Positions 1 to 10,470 of a stretch of 64,000 bases of DNA are shown here, in pieces; the first letter of the stretch is position 1, and every line of letters starts with the position of its first letter. Below the pieces are notes generated by a model. The model saw nothing but the letters and a program-made list of their open reading frames with translations, made no database searches and was not told the origin of the DNA. The position numbers and the translations under genes were made by a program. Origin of the DNA: Endomychus coccineus (taxonomy: Eukaryota > Arthropoda > Insecta > Coleoptera > Endomychidae); the NCBI GenBank assembly GCA_958510875.1, contig OY294068.1, positions 71,464,633 to 71,528,632 of the forward strand, in the 5' to 3' direction.

Positions 1-270
1 TATGAACATATATTTATTCTCATAAATTATAACGTTTTTTTTTAGCTTTTTTGACATTGGGCGGAAAATCATAGCATATTTATTTTTATTATTAACTGAA
101 AATTTACAATCCAATAATTTTCCGCTTTCTTGTAGGCCATGATGAATAATTTCATTTTTGTCATCATATCAAGTTAGCCCTGTTCGAGTTAATTATCCAT
201 TTGATATTCTTGTCAAACTTTATTAAAGTATTACTAGTTTTGTTTTACGTTCATACCATATTTTTGAATT

Positions 271-880
271 ATGGCAACGAATTTAACCTTAGAAAATAAT
301 GAAAAATATAAAATATTCATGTGCTTTGCGCAGTGCAACGAAAATGCAGTTGACATGACGGAAATGTATTCAAATAGGTGAGTCCTTTCTCTCTTATGGC
401 GCTATTTTGATATAAGTATTTATGAAATGTTTCCTGAAGGAAGAATTTTTTGAGAATAAAATCTAATTTAACCTCGACCTAAAACATATAACACAGAAAA
501 TCAAGATGATGAAATTAATATTTTGGCTTGCTTTGAAGCGAATCCAACAACTTTGTGCAGAATATTAGAAGATTATATTGATGTTGTCATATCGAGGAAG
601 CATTCAATGTAAAAACAAAATGGTATAACCCATATAAACTCAAATTAGATCAACAGCTACATCCTGTGATGCACACCGACACATCGGATTTGGCAAATGT
701 TGAATACTATGAGAAATTTTGTAAAAATGGCCATTTGGACGAATGAGGCCTACATATCCAGTACCGGCATAATAAATCGTCGAATCATTAGGTTCTGTAC
801 TCAAGATAAATCGCATGTTATATTTCCATGAGAACGGCAAGGCAGATTATGGTGATATTATAAAACATTGTGGCTGAAAT
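271..880 (+). pseudogene. Decayed mariner/Tc1-like transposase
   Basis: Conceptual translation across several frames gives the order expected of an insect IS630-Tc1-mariner transposase. An N-terminal helix-turn-helix stretch starts at the ATG at 271 (KYKIFMCFAQCNENAV). It is followed by DDEINILACFEANPTT near 508-548, then WTNEAYISSTGIINRR near 734-782, which is the first catalytic block. In this family that block normally reads TDEA or SDEA, so the first catalytic Asp appears to be Asn. Frameshifts and stops separate the pieces, so the copy is dead. A GT/AG pair at 378 and 496 resembles an intron but does not keep the frame. The downstream catalytic region is missing; a foldback element begins 20 bases later. 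Family assignment rests on motif recall. Confidence 0.6.
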
Positions 881-899
881 AATAGCAGATATGCCTAAT

Positions 900-1867
900 A
901 GTCTAGGAGCTAGACCGATATTGATGGTCTGAACATTAACCCGATGGCACTATGGTTTATCGTTAGAGGACGGTTCAATGACCAATTCATCTCACAGACC
1001 GAATTTTCCCCGGCTGCTAGATCTCGAAATACAGCATCCGCATTTTTTTTTGACTCGAGGTTAACCCTTTCCAAGTTGCGGTTACTTGAGAGGCATGCCA
1101 TCCTTATACACTTCCACCATGTGCCATAATTTTTTATCGTGTCCGTTTATCAGGCCGACCAGTTAAAATTGAACCGAAAATGGACTGCAAGTTAACCCTC
1201 CCAAACCTGGTGGAAAATGTTCATTGGTGTTGGCAATTGTTAACATACCCTATGCCATCAAAAGTTATCAGTCCATTTCCGAGTAATTGGTCTTTATTTG
1301 GACCAAAAATGTTTCTTTTTTTATTTTGTGGATAAAACTTGCGTGTTACAAGGTAACATGATGGCACCATGTAAAATAACTTTATTGGAGGTCGAATAAA
1401 GATTTAAAATTATTGCCATTACTCCTTGCCTATTCCAACCCCCCGGAACCCCCTAAACCCCCCCCCCCCCAAATATGAATAATATGGATAATATGACCGA
1501 TTTTATGATAAATTAGTCAATTATTGAGATTTTGACGGCGTTTAAAATCGAAATGCCCGTTTCCGTTTTTGTTTTGTTTTGGAGGGTGGTTTCATGGGTT
1601 TTAACTGGTTGGCCTGATAAGCGGACACGATAAAAAATGATGGCACATGGTGGAAGTGAATAAGAATGGCATGCTTTTCAAGTAACCGCAACTTGGAAGG
1701 GGTTAACCTCCAGTCAAAAAAAGATGCGGATGCTGTATCCCGAGATCTAACAGCCGGGGAAAATTCAGTCGGTGAGATGAATTGGTCATTGAACCGTCCT
1801 CTAACGATAAACCATAGTGCCATCGGGTTAATGTTCAGACCATCAATATCGGTCTAGCTCCTAGACT
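900..1867. mobile_element. Foldback element FB1 (long inverted repeats)
   Basis: The ends are exact inverted copies, AGTCTAGGAGC at 900 and GCTCCTAGACT at 1857-1867. The left arm (900 to about 1440) is mirrored by a right arm (about 1590-1867) that has lost roughly 260 bases of its inner half. A C-rich spacer (1441-1460) and an AT-rich loop lie between them. Short open frames in the arms are not genes: they recur in all three copies of this family in the window (also 5978-7231 and 48815-51746) and are mirrored on opposite strands. No transposase is present, so the element would be non-autonomous. No convincing target duplication is seen at this copy. Superfamily unknown. Confidence 0.85.
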
Positions 1868-3069
1868 ATAACCACTTCTGAATAACACATCTCCAGAGGG
1901 ACATGGCTGCTGCTCACAATTCTCTAACTGTACTAGTGGAATTACAATTTCCCATTAAATTACTGAGGAAATAATGAAGTTTTCATGATCTTCAGGATTC
2001 AATAATTTATTCAGGGAATTAGTGAATTGAAAAGTGTATGATATATTAATAAATTCTATCAAGATCATTCGGTTTTATCGAATAGTTGTTGCAGTTTCGA
2101 CATTCAAAATGGCTCAATAGACTTGTTCAACCAAATATCTTTCAGAAATTTCATCTCTAGATGTTCCTGGGGATAATCCAGGATGTACAAGCAGGATGTA
2201 TATTCTCGGAAATTATTAATGTTCCATGACAAGTTCACTTGAACTTCAGTCAAGTTATTATTACGATTTATCAGAAATCATATAAAAACATTGAATAGCA
2301 AGGATATGAAAGATTCGTGACGACAAGAAATAGTTATCACTTCATGACTCATATAAAAGTATCATCAACATTAATGACATTTTTTATTTGATACATGCAT
2401 AACGATTATTAATGGAATTTTATAATTTAGGAATACGATTTATTCTAACAATTTTATAATTCAGAAATGGGATTGAATTGCAACAGTAAATACGTTTTTC
2501 ATGTAAATTGGATAAGTAACTAGGATCAACCTTATTATTTTTTTAAAACTAAAAGTGAACTTCCCACCGCCAATAAAATAGTTGAACACTACTCAATTAA
2601 AATAGAGACTCAATGTGATCAACTCAAGATTTCTCAAAATAGCCGATAAGCACATTTAAAATATACGGGCTCTTGAGTTCCAATAAGACGTTCTGATGAA
2701 ACAATAGGAAGTGAGTAACATAATAAAAATCTGCAAAATGTCATTAAGTGCATTCAGGAACTGTAAATGTACTCACTTTCTTTTTTCCAGAATACTATAT
2801 ATAGTGTAATATATTTCAATAAAGTTGAAGATTCTTCCAATAGAAATGTAGCTACTTCATACTCAGGGTTTTAAATGAGCATTTGTATCAAGAAAGAGGG
2901 TCCAATTTAATGCCCACTATTTTACTAATTAATGAACATCAAAACTTCTTCTTTATTACTTTTTAATATTATGTATTCCGATTTCACATTTCTTGGATAA
3001 ATTGATTACTTTAGGTACCTACAGGTTGATTCGAAACGCATATGTAAAGATTTGTCAATATTTTCAAAT
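1868..3069. other. AT-rich spacer, nothing recognised
   Basis: About 1.2 kb of AT-rich sequence with no long open frame, no recognisable protein similarity and no obvious repeat. Confidence 0.6.
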
Positions 3070-3960
3070 GAATCTGTCTATATATTATGATAAGGAGGGG
3101 TAAGGTTCCTTATGTCTAAACCGAGTTTATTCGCATCCATAATCATCCGGTGGTGTGTCGGCCACTCAAGAGTGTTAATCAGGCGTTCAAGATGTATAGT
3201 ATAGTTCATTTTACACCGGTGACTTTTTGCAATAAAGGTGTTGGTCCCAACATCTTTAAACCGCAAGAAATGGGTTACTTGTTAAGTGAATTTTATTTTG
3301 AATTGAAGGCATTTTACACTGCTTTACATTTTTACTTGATAACTGTGACAACTAGCATTGTCCATTACAATTACGCTATTTTTGCATATAGGTATTTTGA
3401 AGAAGACGATGTTCAAACCAGGCTTCAAAATGTTTTGTGTCAGTGCCTTGGTGGTAATCTAGAAAGGAATCTGTTGCTTTAAGCTGAAAGCTATTGCCTT
3501 TATTTGAAGCAGCTTTAGTTTGGCAATTTTCTGAAAAATTATTTCATCCTTTTTTTGCAGTTTCATGTGTATCAAACCATGTTTTACCAAGATAGATAAT
3601 TGGAGGTTTTTCTCCTCTAAATTGTGTAACAGCTATCAAATATTCATGACGACATTCCCGTAAACGTTGAGATTCCATTATGATTGTTTTTATCAATCGT
3701 GTGATACTTAGAATCCATTTTGAGCAAAATTTTTCTCAGACTTGATATGCTACAGGAAATATTTGTTCAGCCGTCGGTCAGCCTATTTTTTAGAGAAACC
3801 AGTGTAGGTACAGATTGTTCTCCATACATTCTACAAATTGTCTTTAATAAGGTCACATCATTCTCGTCAAGACTTCTAATGTGCCAGAGTCATGTCTCTT
3901 TTTTCTAGGAATAATAGGATTTACTACTATATCCTTTACCGCTTTATCACTTGAGCTAAA
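3070..3960 (-). pseudogene. Decayed DDE transposase (DDE_3-like, Tc1/mariner-type)
   Basis: Reading the minus strand in several frames gives, in order, GKTWFDTHETAKKGW (about 3550-3595), SVIVMDNASCHS (about 3350-3385) and a degraded LTPPYHN (about 3085-3105). These correspond to the three acidic blocks of a DDE endonuclease: the first (usually DETW, here KTWFD), the MDNAxxH block, and a LPPYxxxxNPIE block whose end is lost. Upstream, MESQRLRECRHEYL fits the family's N-terminal half. Several frameshifts and stops show it is inactive. The positions of motifs are seen directly; the family is assigned from memory of insect DDE_3 proteins. The plus-strand frame at 3150-3482 is a shadow. Confidence 0.6.
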
Positions 3961-4242
3961 ATCTCTTTTTAGATTTTATTGATATACATTTCTAATTGTT
4001 CAGCATCGGGAGATGAATGCTTTCTTCTAAAGTGACGCTACAAGATGTCTCACTATCAGTAGAGACCCAAGGACGACACATTCTAACAGTAGTACAGCAA
4101 AAATGACTCGTCGGAAAACTAATAAAGTTTTAATTTTATATTCATATTATTAGGTTACATCCGAACGGTCTATTTGTACCTACTTAAAATGGTATAATTG
4201 GGGTTGCAGGTAAATGAAATTTGTATATCAATATCACGAAAA

Positions 4243-4312
4243 CTAAATACTTACCTTTTATATAAAAATTTTTGGGAAATAGGTCAGATTAACACTCTCT
4301 CCTAGATATGAA
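4243..4312 (-). repeat. Inverted fragment of a Penelope-like terminal repeat
   Basis: The reverse complement of this stretch matches the tail of the Penelope-like element at about 5440-5495: both share GTGTTAAT, then TGACCTATTTCCC, then an AATTTTTA stretch. The element at 4323-5425 is thus preceded by an inverted piece of the same terminal repeat. Penelope-like insertions often carry partial inverted or tandem repeats at their ends, which fits. Confidence 0.55.
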
Positions 4313-4322
4313 CATTAGGCAT

Positions 4323-5048
4323 GATGCAGATAGAAAAATAAAAACTTCTTGGTTTACTAAAGAAGTTTGGTCTCAACGTTATCTTCACTTCAATTCCGTT
4401 GCACCAGCTTGTTATAGAAAAAGTGTCATAAACAGCCTTACAAACAATAAAAATTGTTCGTAATACACTGGAAATGAATGGCTACCCAAAAACTTTCTTC
4501 AATCCGATCATTAAATAGAGAATAAACAGAATCCATAATGGTTCTTCATATAAAAATAACATAAAAGATAGTACAGACAATTATATAACCTTACCATACA
4601 TTCCGGAGACCGGAAAATTAAGAAATGTTTGAAAAAATACGATATAAATGTCGCGCATAAACGTACTAACTGTGTTGGAAAATATTTCTCAAATCTAAAG
4701 CCTTTAATACCTAAAGATAAACAAACCCACACAGTAAACAAATTAAATTGTTCAGATTGTGATGGAACTTATACTGGAATCTCTAAGCAATATTTACAAA
4801 ACAGAATGTACGGTCATAGGCATAGCACAAAAAACAAAAACTTAGAAAATTCCACCGCCCTTGCTAAACACTGCTTTGATTATAACCATCAGTTCGATTA
4901 CAATAATGTTAATATTCTAACTAAGGAAACCAATTATTATAAAAGATCTATTTTGGAGATGATTCACATAAAACGTGACTCCAATTCTGTAAATCATAGG
5001 ACAGACACGCAAAATCTAAGTCATATCTATACAAATTTGATCAAATAA
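4323..5048 (+). pseudogene. Penelope-like element 3' part: GIY-YIG endonuclease
   Basis: The frame open from 4629 to 5048 encodes 139 residues that look like the C-terminal GIY-YIG nuclease of a Penelope-like polyprotein. Visible blocks are a Cys pair (LNCSDCDGTYTGIS, with the GTYTGIS core standing for G-x-YxG), YLQNRMYGHRHS with the catalytic Arg-type helix, then LAKHCFDYNHQFDYNNV and ETNYYKRSILEMIHI. These follow the usual order C-C, GIY/YIG, R, H, E. Upstream to 4323 the same element continues in other frames (VWSQRYLHF, then a frameshifted linker before KKYDINVAHKR), so the full protein is broken. The reverse transcriptase is absent, so this is a 5'-truncated copy. A hammerhead motif follows at 5384. 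Confidence 0.8.
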
Positions 5049-5383
5049 TATCTCTTGCAAATTCCTACATGCCTCGTATAATGTAATAGTATATATTTTA
5101 TTTAGGTAGAATGTCAAGTATACCTCCTGTCACGACAAAACCTTTTCTATTAGCTCGTAAATCTAACATCTGGTTCGAAAGTTGTATACTTAGAAATTAA
5201 ATTTTATTTGTCTGGTCTCTAGTCGATCACTTACTGTGTTGACATGAGTATGCTTTTATTAAGAAATCTTCTTTCCAGTGGATTTTTGATAATTTTACGT
5301 GGGCATTTTAATTGAATTTGTTGCGATTTGGACGCTTTGTGTAACACAATTAGTTTTAAGTAATCAAGTTTTAGACATAATGA
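5049..5383 (+). other. 3' trailer of the Penelope-like element
   Basis: Non-coding AT-rich sequence between the endonuclease stop codon and the ribozyme motif. It is the expected position of the 3' untranslated region and start of the terminal repeat. No separate gene is seen. Confidence 0.45.
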
Positions 5384-5425
5384 GTCTTCTGATGATGGTC
5401 GTGAGACCGAAACGTACGTAAAGAC
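5384..5425 (+). ncRNA. Hammerhead ribozyme motif in Penelope-like terminal repeat
   Basis: The order of a minimal type I hammerhead is readable base by base. Stem I 5' strand GTCTT (5384-5388), core CTGATGA (5389-5395), one extra T, stem II GGTC/GACC (5397-5400, 5405-5408) with loop GTGA, then core GAAA (5409-5412). A one-pair stem III C-G (5413, 5418) closes a GTAC loop, followed by the cleavage triplet GTA (5418-5420) and stem I 3' strand AAGAC (5421-5425), which is exactly complementary to GTCTT. Hammerheads of this reduced form are known in the terminal repeats of Penelope-like retroelements, and this one lies just downstream of such an element's endonuclease ORF. The bulged T before stem II and the very short stem III are the weak points. 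Confidence 0.8.
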
Positions 5426-5519
5426 GAAAATTTTAAAACAGAGTGTTAATGTGACCTATTTCCCGAGAATTTTTACATAAATCCATACTGGGTCAAGAAT
5501 CTTTATTATTATAAATACT

Positions 5520-5977
5520 TACCTATAACAATCCTTAACAAAAATTTACCCGTTTTTAACTCATTGAAGCTTCATACTTCTGAAATTCATTCAGTAACAT
5601 CTTTTAAATACCTAACTATAGATAGTCATCTACGTTGAAATTTACATGTTAATAAGATAAATCAAAAACTTAGACATCTTTTTCATAAGTTTAGACTTTT
5701 GAGCAACATCATCAGCTTAAGCGAATTGAAAATTATTTATTACTCTTTAATAGATTCATTTATACAATACGGAATTATTGCATGGTGTGCACTTAGCGGA
5801 CATAATTATCTAAAAATAGAACGACTATAAAAGAGGTTCTTAAAGATAATGCTGGGAAAAAACATCAATATTCATCTCATCTAGTCTACAAGAAATTGCA
5901 GATATTAGATCCCAGGCAGGTCTACTGCAAAGCAGTGCTACTTTACTTTGCAAAGAATAAAAATCTGTGACAAATAG
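5520..5977 (+). pseudogene. CR1-like reverse transcriptase relic, left half
   Basis: In mixed frames the sequence reads LSELKIIYYSLIDSFIQYG (about 5714-5770), IIAWCALSGHNYLKIER, KRFLKIMLGK and, near 5885-5965, a LQILDPRQ-like block with KAVLLYFAKN. This is the connection/thumb region after the polymerase domain in CR1-type non-LTR retrotransposons. Frameshifts and stops are frequent. The sequence continues after the foldback element at 7232, so this half and the next were one element before that insertion. Confidence 0.65.
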
Positions 5978-7231
5978 AGTCTAGGAGCCAGACCGATATT
6001 GATGGTCTGAACATTAATCCGATGGCACTATGGCTTATCGTTAGAGGACGGTTCAATGATCAATTCATCTCACAGACCGAATTTTCCCCGGCTGCTAGAT
6101 CTCGAGATACACCATCCGCATTTTTTTTTGACTGGAAGTTAAACCCTTCCAAGTTGCGGTTACTTGAAAAGCATGCCATTCTTATAGACTTTCAGCATGT
6201 GCCATCATTCTTCAACGTGTCCGTTTATCAGACCGACCAGTTAAAATTGGACCGAAAATGGACTGCAAGTTAACCCTCACAAAGCTGGTGGAAAATGTTC
6301 ATTGGTGTTGGAAATTGTTAAGATACCCTATGCCATCAAAAGTTATCGGTCCATTTCGGAGTAATTGGTCATTATTTGGATCAAAACTGTTTCTTTTTTT
6401 CATTTTGTGGATAAAACTTGCGAGTTACAAGGTAACATGATGGCACCATGTTAAATAACTTTATTGGAGGTCAAATAAAGATTTAAAATTATTGCCATCA
6501 CTCCTTGTCTAATTCAACCCTCCAGAACCCCCTGAAACCACCCCCCAAAAAATATGAATGATATGGATAATATGACCAATTTTATGATGAATTAGTCAAT
6601 TATTGAGATTCTGGCGGGGTTTGAAATCGAAACGCCCGTTTTTGTTTTTTGTTTTTGTTTTGGAGGGTGGTTTTATGGGTTTTTGGGGGGTTGAAATAGG
6701 CAAGGAGTGATGGCAATAATTTTATATCTTTATTTGACCTCCAATAAAGTTATTTAACATGGTGCCATCATGTTACCTTATAACCCGCAAATTTTATCCA
6801 CAAAATAATAAAAAGAAACATTTCTGGTCCAAATAATGTTCAATTACTCGGAAATGGACCAATAACTTTTGATGGCATAGGGTATGTTAACAATTGCTAA
6901 CACCAATGAACATTTTCCACCTGGTTTGGGGGGTTAACTTGCAGTCCATTTTCGGGTCAATTTTAACTGGTTGGCCTGATAAACGGACACGATGAAAAAT
7001 TATGGCACATGATGGAAGTGTATAAGAATGGCATGCTTTTCAAGTAAGCGCAACTTGGAAAGGGTTAACCTCCAGCCAAAAAAAAATATGCGGATGCTGT
7101 ATCTCGAGATCTAGCAGCCGGGGAAAATTCGGTCTGTGAGATGAATTGGTCATTGAACCGTCCTCTAATGATAAACCATACTGCCATCGGGTTAATGTTC
7201 AGACCATCAATATCGCTGTGGCTCCTAGACT
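5978..7231. mobile_element. Foldback element FB2, complete
   Basis: This is the most complete copy of the foldback family. It starts AGTCTAGGAGC and ends GCTCCTAGACT, with arms of about 560-570 bases (5978 to about 6535 and about 6675 to 7231) that are near mirror images. The ~140-base loop holds C-rich then G-rich tracts around an AT-rich core. It is flanked by AATAG on both sides (5973-5977 and 7232-7236), which I take as a 5-bp target duplication. Removing the element rejoins a CR1-like coding relic, which supports the boundaries independently. There is no transposase; open frames in the arms are mirrored shadows. Confidence 0.9.
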
Positions 7232-7612
7232 AATAGTTTCACTCAACCACGGTACACGTAGCCTAGGTAAAATACAATTACCAAAACTCTCAAAAACACA
7301 CTCGATGAGAAATTTTACATATTTCGGACCACGACTAATTAATTTACTTCCGCATGCCAGGTTCCTTTCAATTATTAGTTCATAGAAACTATGTCTTAAG
7401 TATTTGTGTGTTTGGATTCACATTATTTTTTCTCTGTGAATTGATATCACTTACTCATATCGCTCAGAAACAATTCTTACAGAATTTAATGGAGCTTATT
7501 CTTATTCATTCACAAGCATTTTGTAGTTATTATTATGTTTTTTGTATCATTTCATATTGCTGTATAGTCTTGTGGAATAAATTATTATTATTATTATTAC
7601 TATTATTATTAT
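7232..7612 (+). pseudogene. CR1-like relic, right half with 3' end and (TTA)n tail
   Basis: This continues the relic interrupted at 5977. It encodes VSLNHGTRSLGKIQLPKL (7229-7285), then KTHSMRNFTYFGPRLINLLP, which resembles the C-terminal end of CR1-like ORF2 proteins (a conserved Arg/Leu strip followed by F-x-Y-x-G-P-x-x-x-N-x-L-P). After a short 3' untranslated stretch the sequence shows TGTGGAATAAA, then a TTA microsatellite at 7581-7612. That is a plausible polyadenylation-like signal and the simple-repeat tail typical of this clade. Confidence 0.65.
7581..7612 (+). repeat. (TTA)n microsatellite tail
   Basis: About 32 bases of ATT/TTA repeats with one interruption directly after the AATAAA at 7574-7580 region. 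Most likely the 3' tail of the CR1-like relic. Confidence 0.8.
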
Positions 7613-9585
7613 ATACTCTGGCTATGCCCGAAATGGTGGAAAATTTGGTGCCAGAAGGATAATTAGGGTTTTTCTTGCTGTCAATGAGTCAACGGTATAA
7701 TATGAACAATACTCTTGCGAACACTCAAGGTTGACAATGGGGTAGGGGGTTAGTGACTTGAAGAAATTTAGCACCGTTTCGATGTCTTGTTTCTGGATCT
7801 CCATTGTTGCTTAGCTCTACAGAGAGTGCTCTGCGCCTTGGGGAATCAGTGTTTCGCAATTGCTGATGGTGAGCATTGTTGTTTCGTCTCCTTAGTGTTG
7901 GAACTGGCTCCAGAGACAGGGGAGCAATATCCCACCACTCCTAGCTATGTATACAAACCCTTGCGGTCTCTCTAATTTCATATGTGCATTACTAGCCCCT
8001 GATGTGGGGAAAATAGCGTTACATATGGTGCTGTGATCAAATTTCAGACCTGTGTACATCAGACATCTGTGATTTGGAAGCAAAAATGTATCCGTATTAC
8101 TGGATCGTTTAGCGACATTCTTTCGTGAATCGTAAAAGGGGATGGATTTTTGGTGCGAAGGAGCACAATTAAAAAGGTTGCAGAACTTGAAGGAACTAGT
8201 CGGTGGGTACCCCATCGTGTTGTTTACTCTAGGAGGAAAAATAATGATGGGTTCAGAAACAAGTTCTTATGCAGAATCTCTCCGTGGCAAATCACTTCAG
8301 TATTGAACTATTTTCTCTGCTTTCGAGTCCCTGAAGGTTTTCGACATCAAGGTATCTCCTAACTATAAATTTGGATCTGCTCTCCGCTTGAAAATGGTGA
8401 ACAAAGTGACCAGAAAGTTGTAAATATGACGATAATGTAAGTGAAAGATTATAAATAATGTAATCAATGCTGTATCTATGAAATCAAATATGAACGCTTG
8501 GAATATAGACATAATCATAGAACATAATTTTCCAACAAAACGCGTCGCCAGAAGATCATCTGGATTGTTATCAAGCGGAAGTATTTAAGACGATAGAAGA
8601 CAAAATGAGAGATTTTCTAGCTCAAGTAGACGTGGTTCTCAAAATGATCTCTGACCTTTTTTGAAGACAAGGGCTGCCCTATGCCAGTAAACTTACACGA
8701 AAAAAGTGAAAACGAAAAGGAAATAAATGTTGAAAACAGCTCATCAAAGAACGATTTCAATTAGAACTACCTAAAAGGAATTTTGACTGATGCAGGGCTT
8801 GTTGTTACACTTTTTTGTACACATACAATATGCAGTGGTATTATCAAGTTTCTTTGTAGCATTGCATCAGTATGTACTGCTGCATACAAGCTTCTTGGAA
8901 AACATAGCTTTAATTTTTTTCTCATAAAAAGTGCTAGTTAAAAAATTTAAATTAAAATCTCCCATTAAAATGCTACGCATATTATTAAACCATCCGAGCT
9001 AGATGACAAAAGATAAGGACATCCAACTAACCATTGACACGCAAAAATGTATCCTTATTACATTACACCAGTAATTATCCAGTAGTAATATGTACGTTTT
9101 CTTTGTTGAAAACTGCAATCCTTCACATAGATCACAACGCTCCCTGTTTGCTGATTAGGAGAATCGAATATGACTATAACCATCGAGTTTCATTTCTGAA
9201 TCTTCGATTTCACTTGTATTTCTACCTCGCTAATTAGAATTACTTCAGAAGAGTTGCACAAAATGCTTATTTGAATTTGATCGATTTTATTCAGTAAACT
9301 TTGAGCGTATTTGCCTAATTTTTGCAGCATTAAATTTACCAAGCCTAAATAATTTGACATTGTTTTTGTTGAAGTTATAATCTTCTAAAATGTTTTATAC
9401 TATTTGCTTTCCTTTCGAGTTACGTTCCTTTTGTTTATTTTTATGTGATTCATTTACATTGTAAATTACTCACATACACTTGTGGTATTGGTTATTTGTG
9501 AGATGTCTCCTTCATTTGTGAATTTTTTGATAGGTTATATAAGTTCTGATACTTCCTTGATGAGGGCCAGTACTTTGTAAAAGCC
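7613..9585. other. Spacer, nothing recognised
   Basis: About 2 kb without a recognisable gene. Open frames such as 7892-8215 (minus) and 8150-8362 (plus) overlap each other and show no motif I know. A short stretch at 8543-8660 reads as a run of about 40 residues (EDHLDCYQAEVFKTIEDKMR) that could be a decayed exon, but nothing supports a gene model. Confidence 0.45.
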
Positions 9586-9589
9586 TTCA

Positions 9590-9830
9590 CACTGCTCACA
9601 AAAAGAAATTAGTTTTCAACTGTATAAATGTTATTTTGGATCCTGTTAAATATCCACATTCATTGCAGAGTTATAGTTTACAACTATGACATGCAAATAA
9701 CTGAACATTGTCAAAATTTTTTTGGCACTTCACACAAGATTCTATAGTTCCTTCACTGTTCCAACAAACAGTTACAGATAAATCTTTTTTATTGATTGAA
9801 CATTTTATCTTGTCTTTACTATTATCACAA
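9590..9830 (-). pseudogene. Possible zinc-binding gene fragment
   Basis: The minus strand reads SCVKCQKNFDNVQLFACHSC, one in-frame stop, then LCNECGYLTG. The Cys spacing (C-x2-C, about 13 residues, C-x2-C, then C-x2-C) would suit a treble-clef, RING or PHD-like zinc domain. There is no start codon, and no clear continuation. It may be a decayed exon or a transposon-borne zinc finger. The pattern is seen directly; function is not assignable. Confidence 0.3.
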
Positions 9831-10024
9831 GTTTTTGTTCCGTTTATATTTGGAACTGAGTTTAATTTATCGCATTAAATTGCAATTTCTATTTAAAGAA
9901 ATCTTACAGATTCAAAACGACGAATAGTAACATATGCTTGCAGAGTTCGATACCACTTTCAAATTATTTCAGTTAGTTAAAATATGTAAAAAATGTATGA
10001 TATTTACACGGAAACAATGGAGCA

Positions 10025-10345
10025 TTTTGACCCGACGACGAAATTTCATTTACTACATTGTTACCACCTGTACCGAACAATATCCTCAAAACGAATTTTT
10101 GTAATTGTACAAAAGGTCGCGGGGAAAACTGTGGATGCCGAAAAAATTATCTTGTTCCGCTATTTGTAGCAATTGTCAAGAACAATAATGTCTTATTGCT
10201 CCGTTCGAAGCTTCTACCGTTGATTAGATTGAGTGCGAAGAAAACAATCTGAAGGATCCGCTGATAAAGAATATGAGTGAAGATGACACATATGACGAAG
10301 ATGAAGAACTCAAAGAAATGACGACGAACTACAAAACATAACATT
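10025..10345 (+). pseudogene. Decayed gene with CXC-like Cys-rich motif
   Basis: The frame at 10058 encodes LLPPVPNNILKTNFCNCTKG followed by RGENCGCRKN. After a one-base frame change the next frame reads CSAICSNCQEQ (about 10156-10190). Together these give a Cys-rich block like the CXC or tesmin-type repeat (C-x-C, C-x-C, C-x3-C-x2-C) that ends several insect transposon-borne or uncharacterised proteins. An acidic tail follows (MSEDDTYDEDEELKE, 10275-10320). The single frameshift and missing N-terminus mark it as a relic. The motif is visible, the family is a guess. Confidence 0.4.
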
Positions 10346-10369
10346 TTCTAAGACAAAGAAGACTATTTA

Positions 10370-10470
10370 TTTTAATTCTAAAACATGGCTTAGGCATACT
10401 GACCATGTAAAAAAGCGTAGTATACGGTCAAATGGTGAAAGTTGCTCCATCAGAAATTTCCAAATTTGTA
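10370..10470 (+). repeat. Dispersed repeat, copy 1
   Basis: Shares ACATG, GGCATACTG, CATGTAAAAAA-like, TCAAATGGT and GCTCCATCA blocks in the same order with 16375-16505. Probably the 3' flank of the same unknown element; the Cys-rich relic lies just upstream here. Confidence 0.45.

Noticed and set aside
271..548. Two-exon host gene with GT/AG intron at 378-496
   Set aside because: Joining the exons does not keep the frame and the readings belong to a decayed mariner-like transposase.
944..1129. Recurring small ORF (MALWFIVRGRFNDQF...) seen in several places on both strands as a possible gene family
   Set aside because: It lies in the arms of the foldback element, is mirrored on the opposite strand in each copy, and is broken differently in each. 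It is a by-product of the repeat.
2694..2710. TTCTGATGAAAC as another hammerhead core
   Set aside because: There is no stem II between CTGATGA and AAAC, and no complementary stem I strand nearby.
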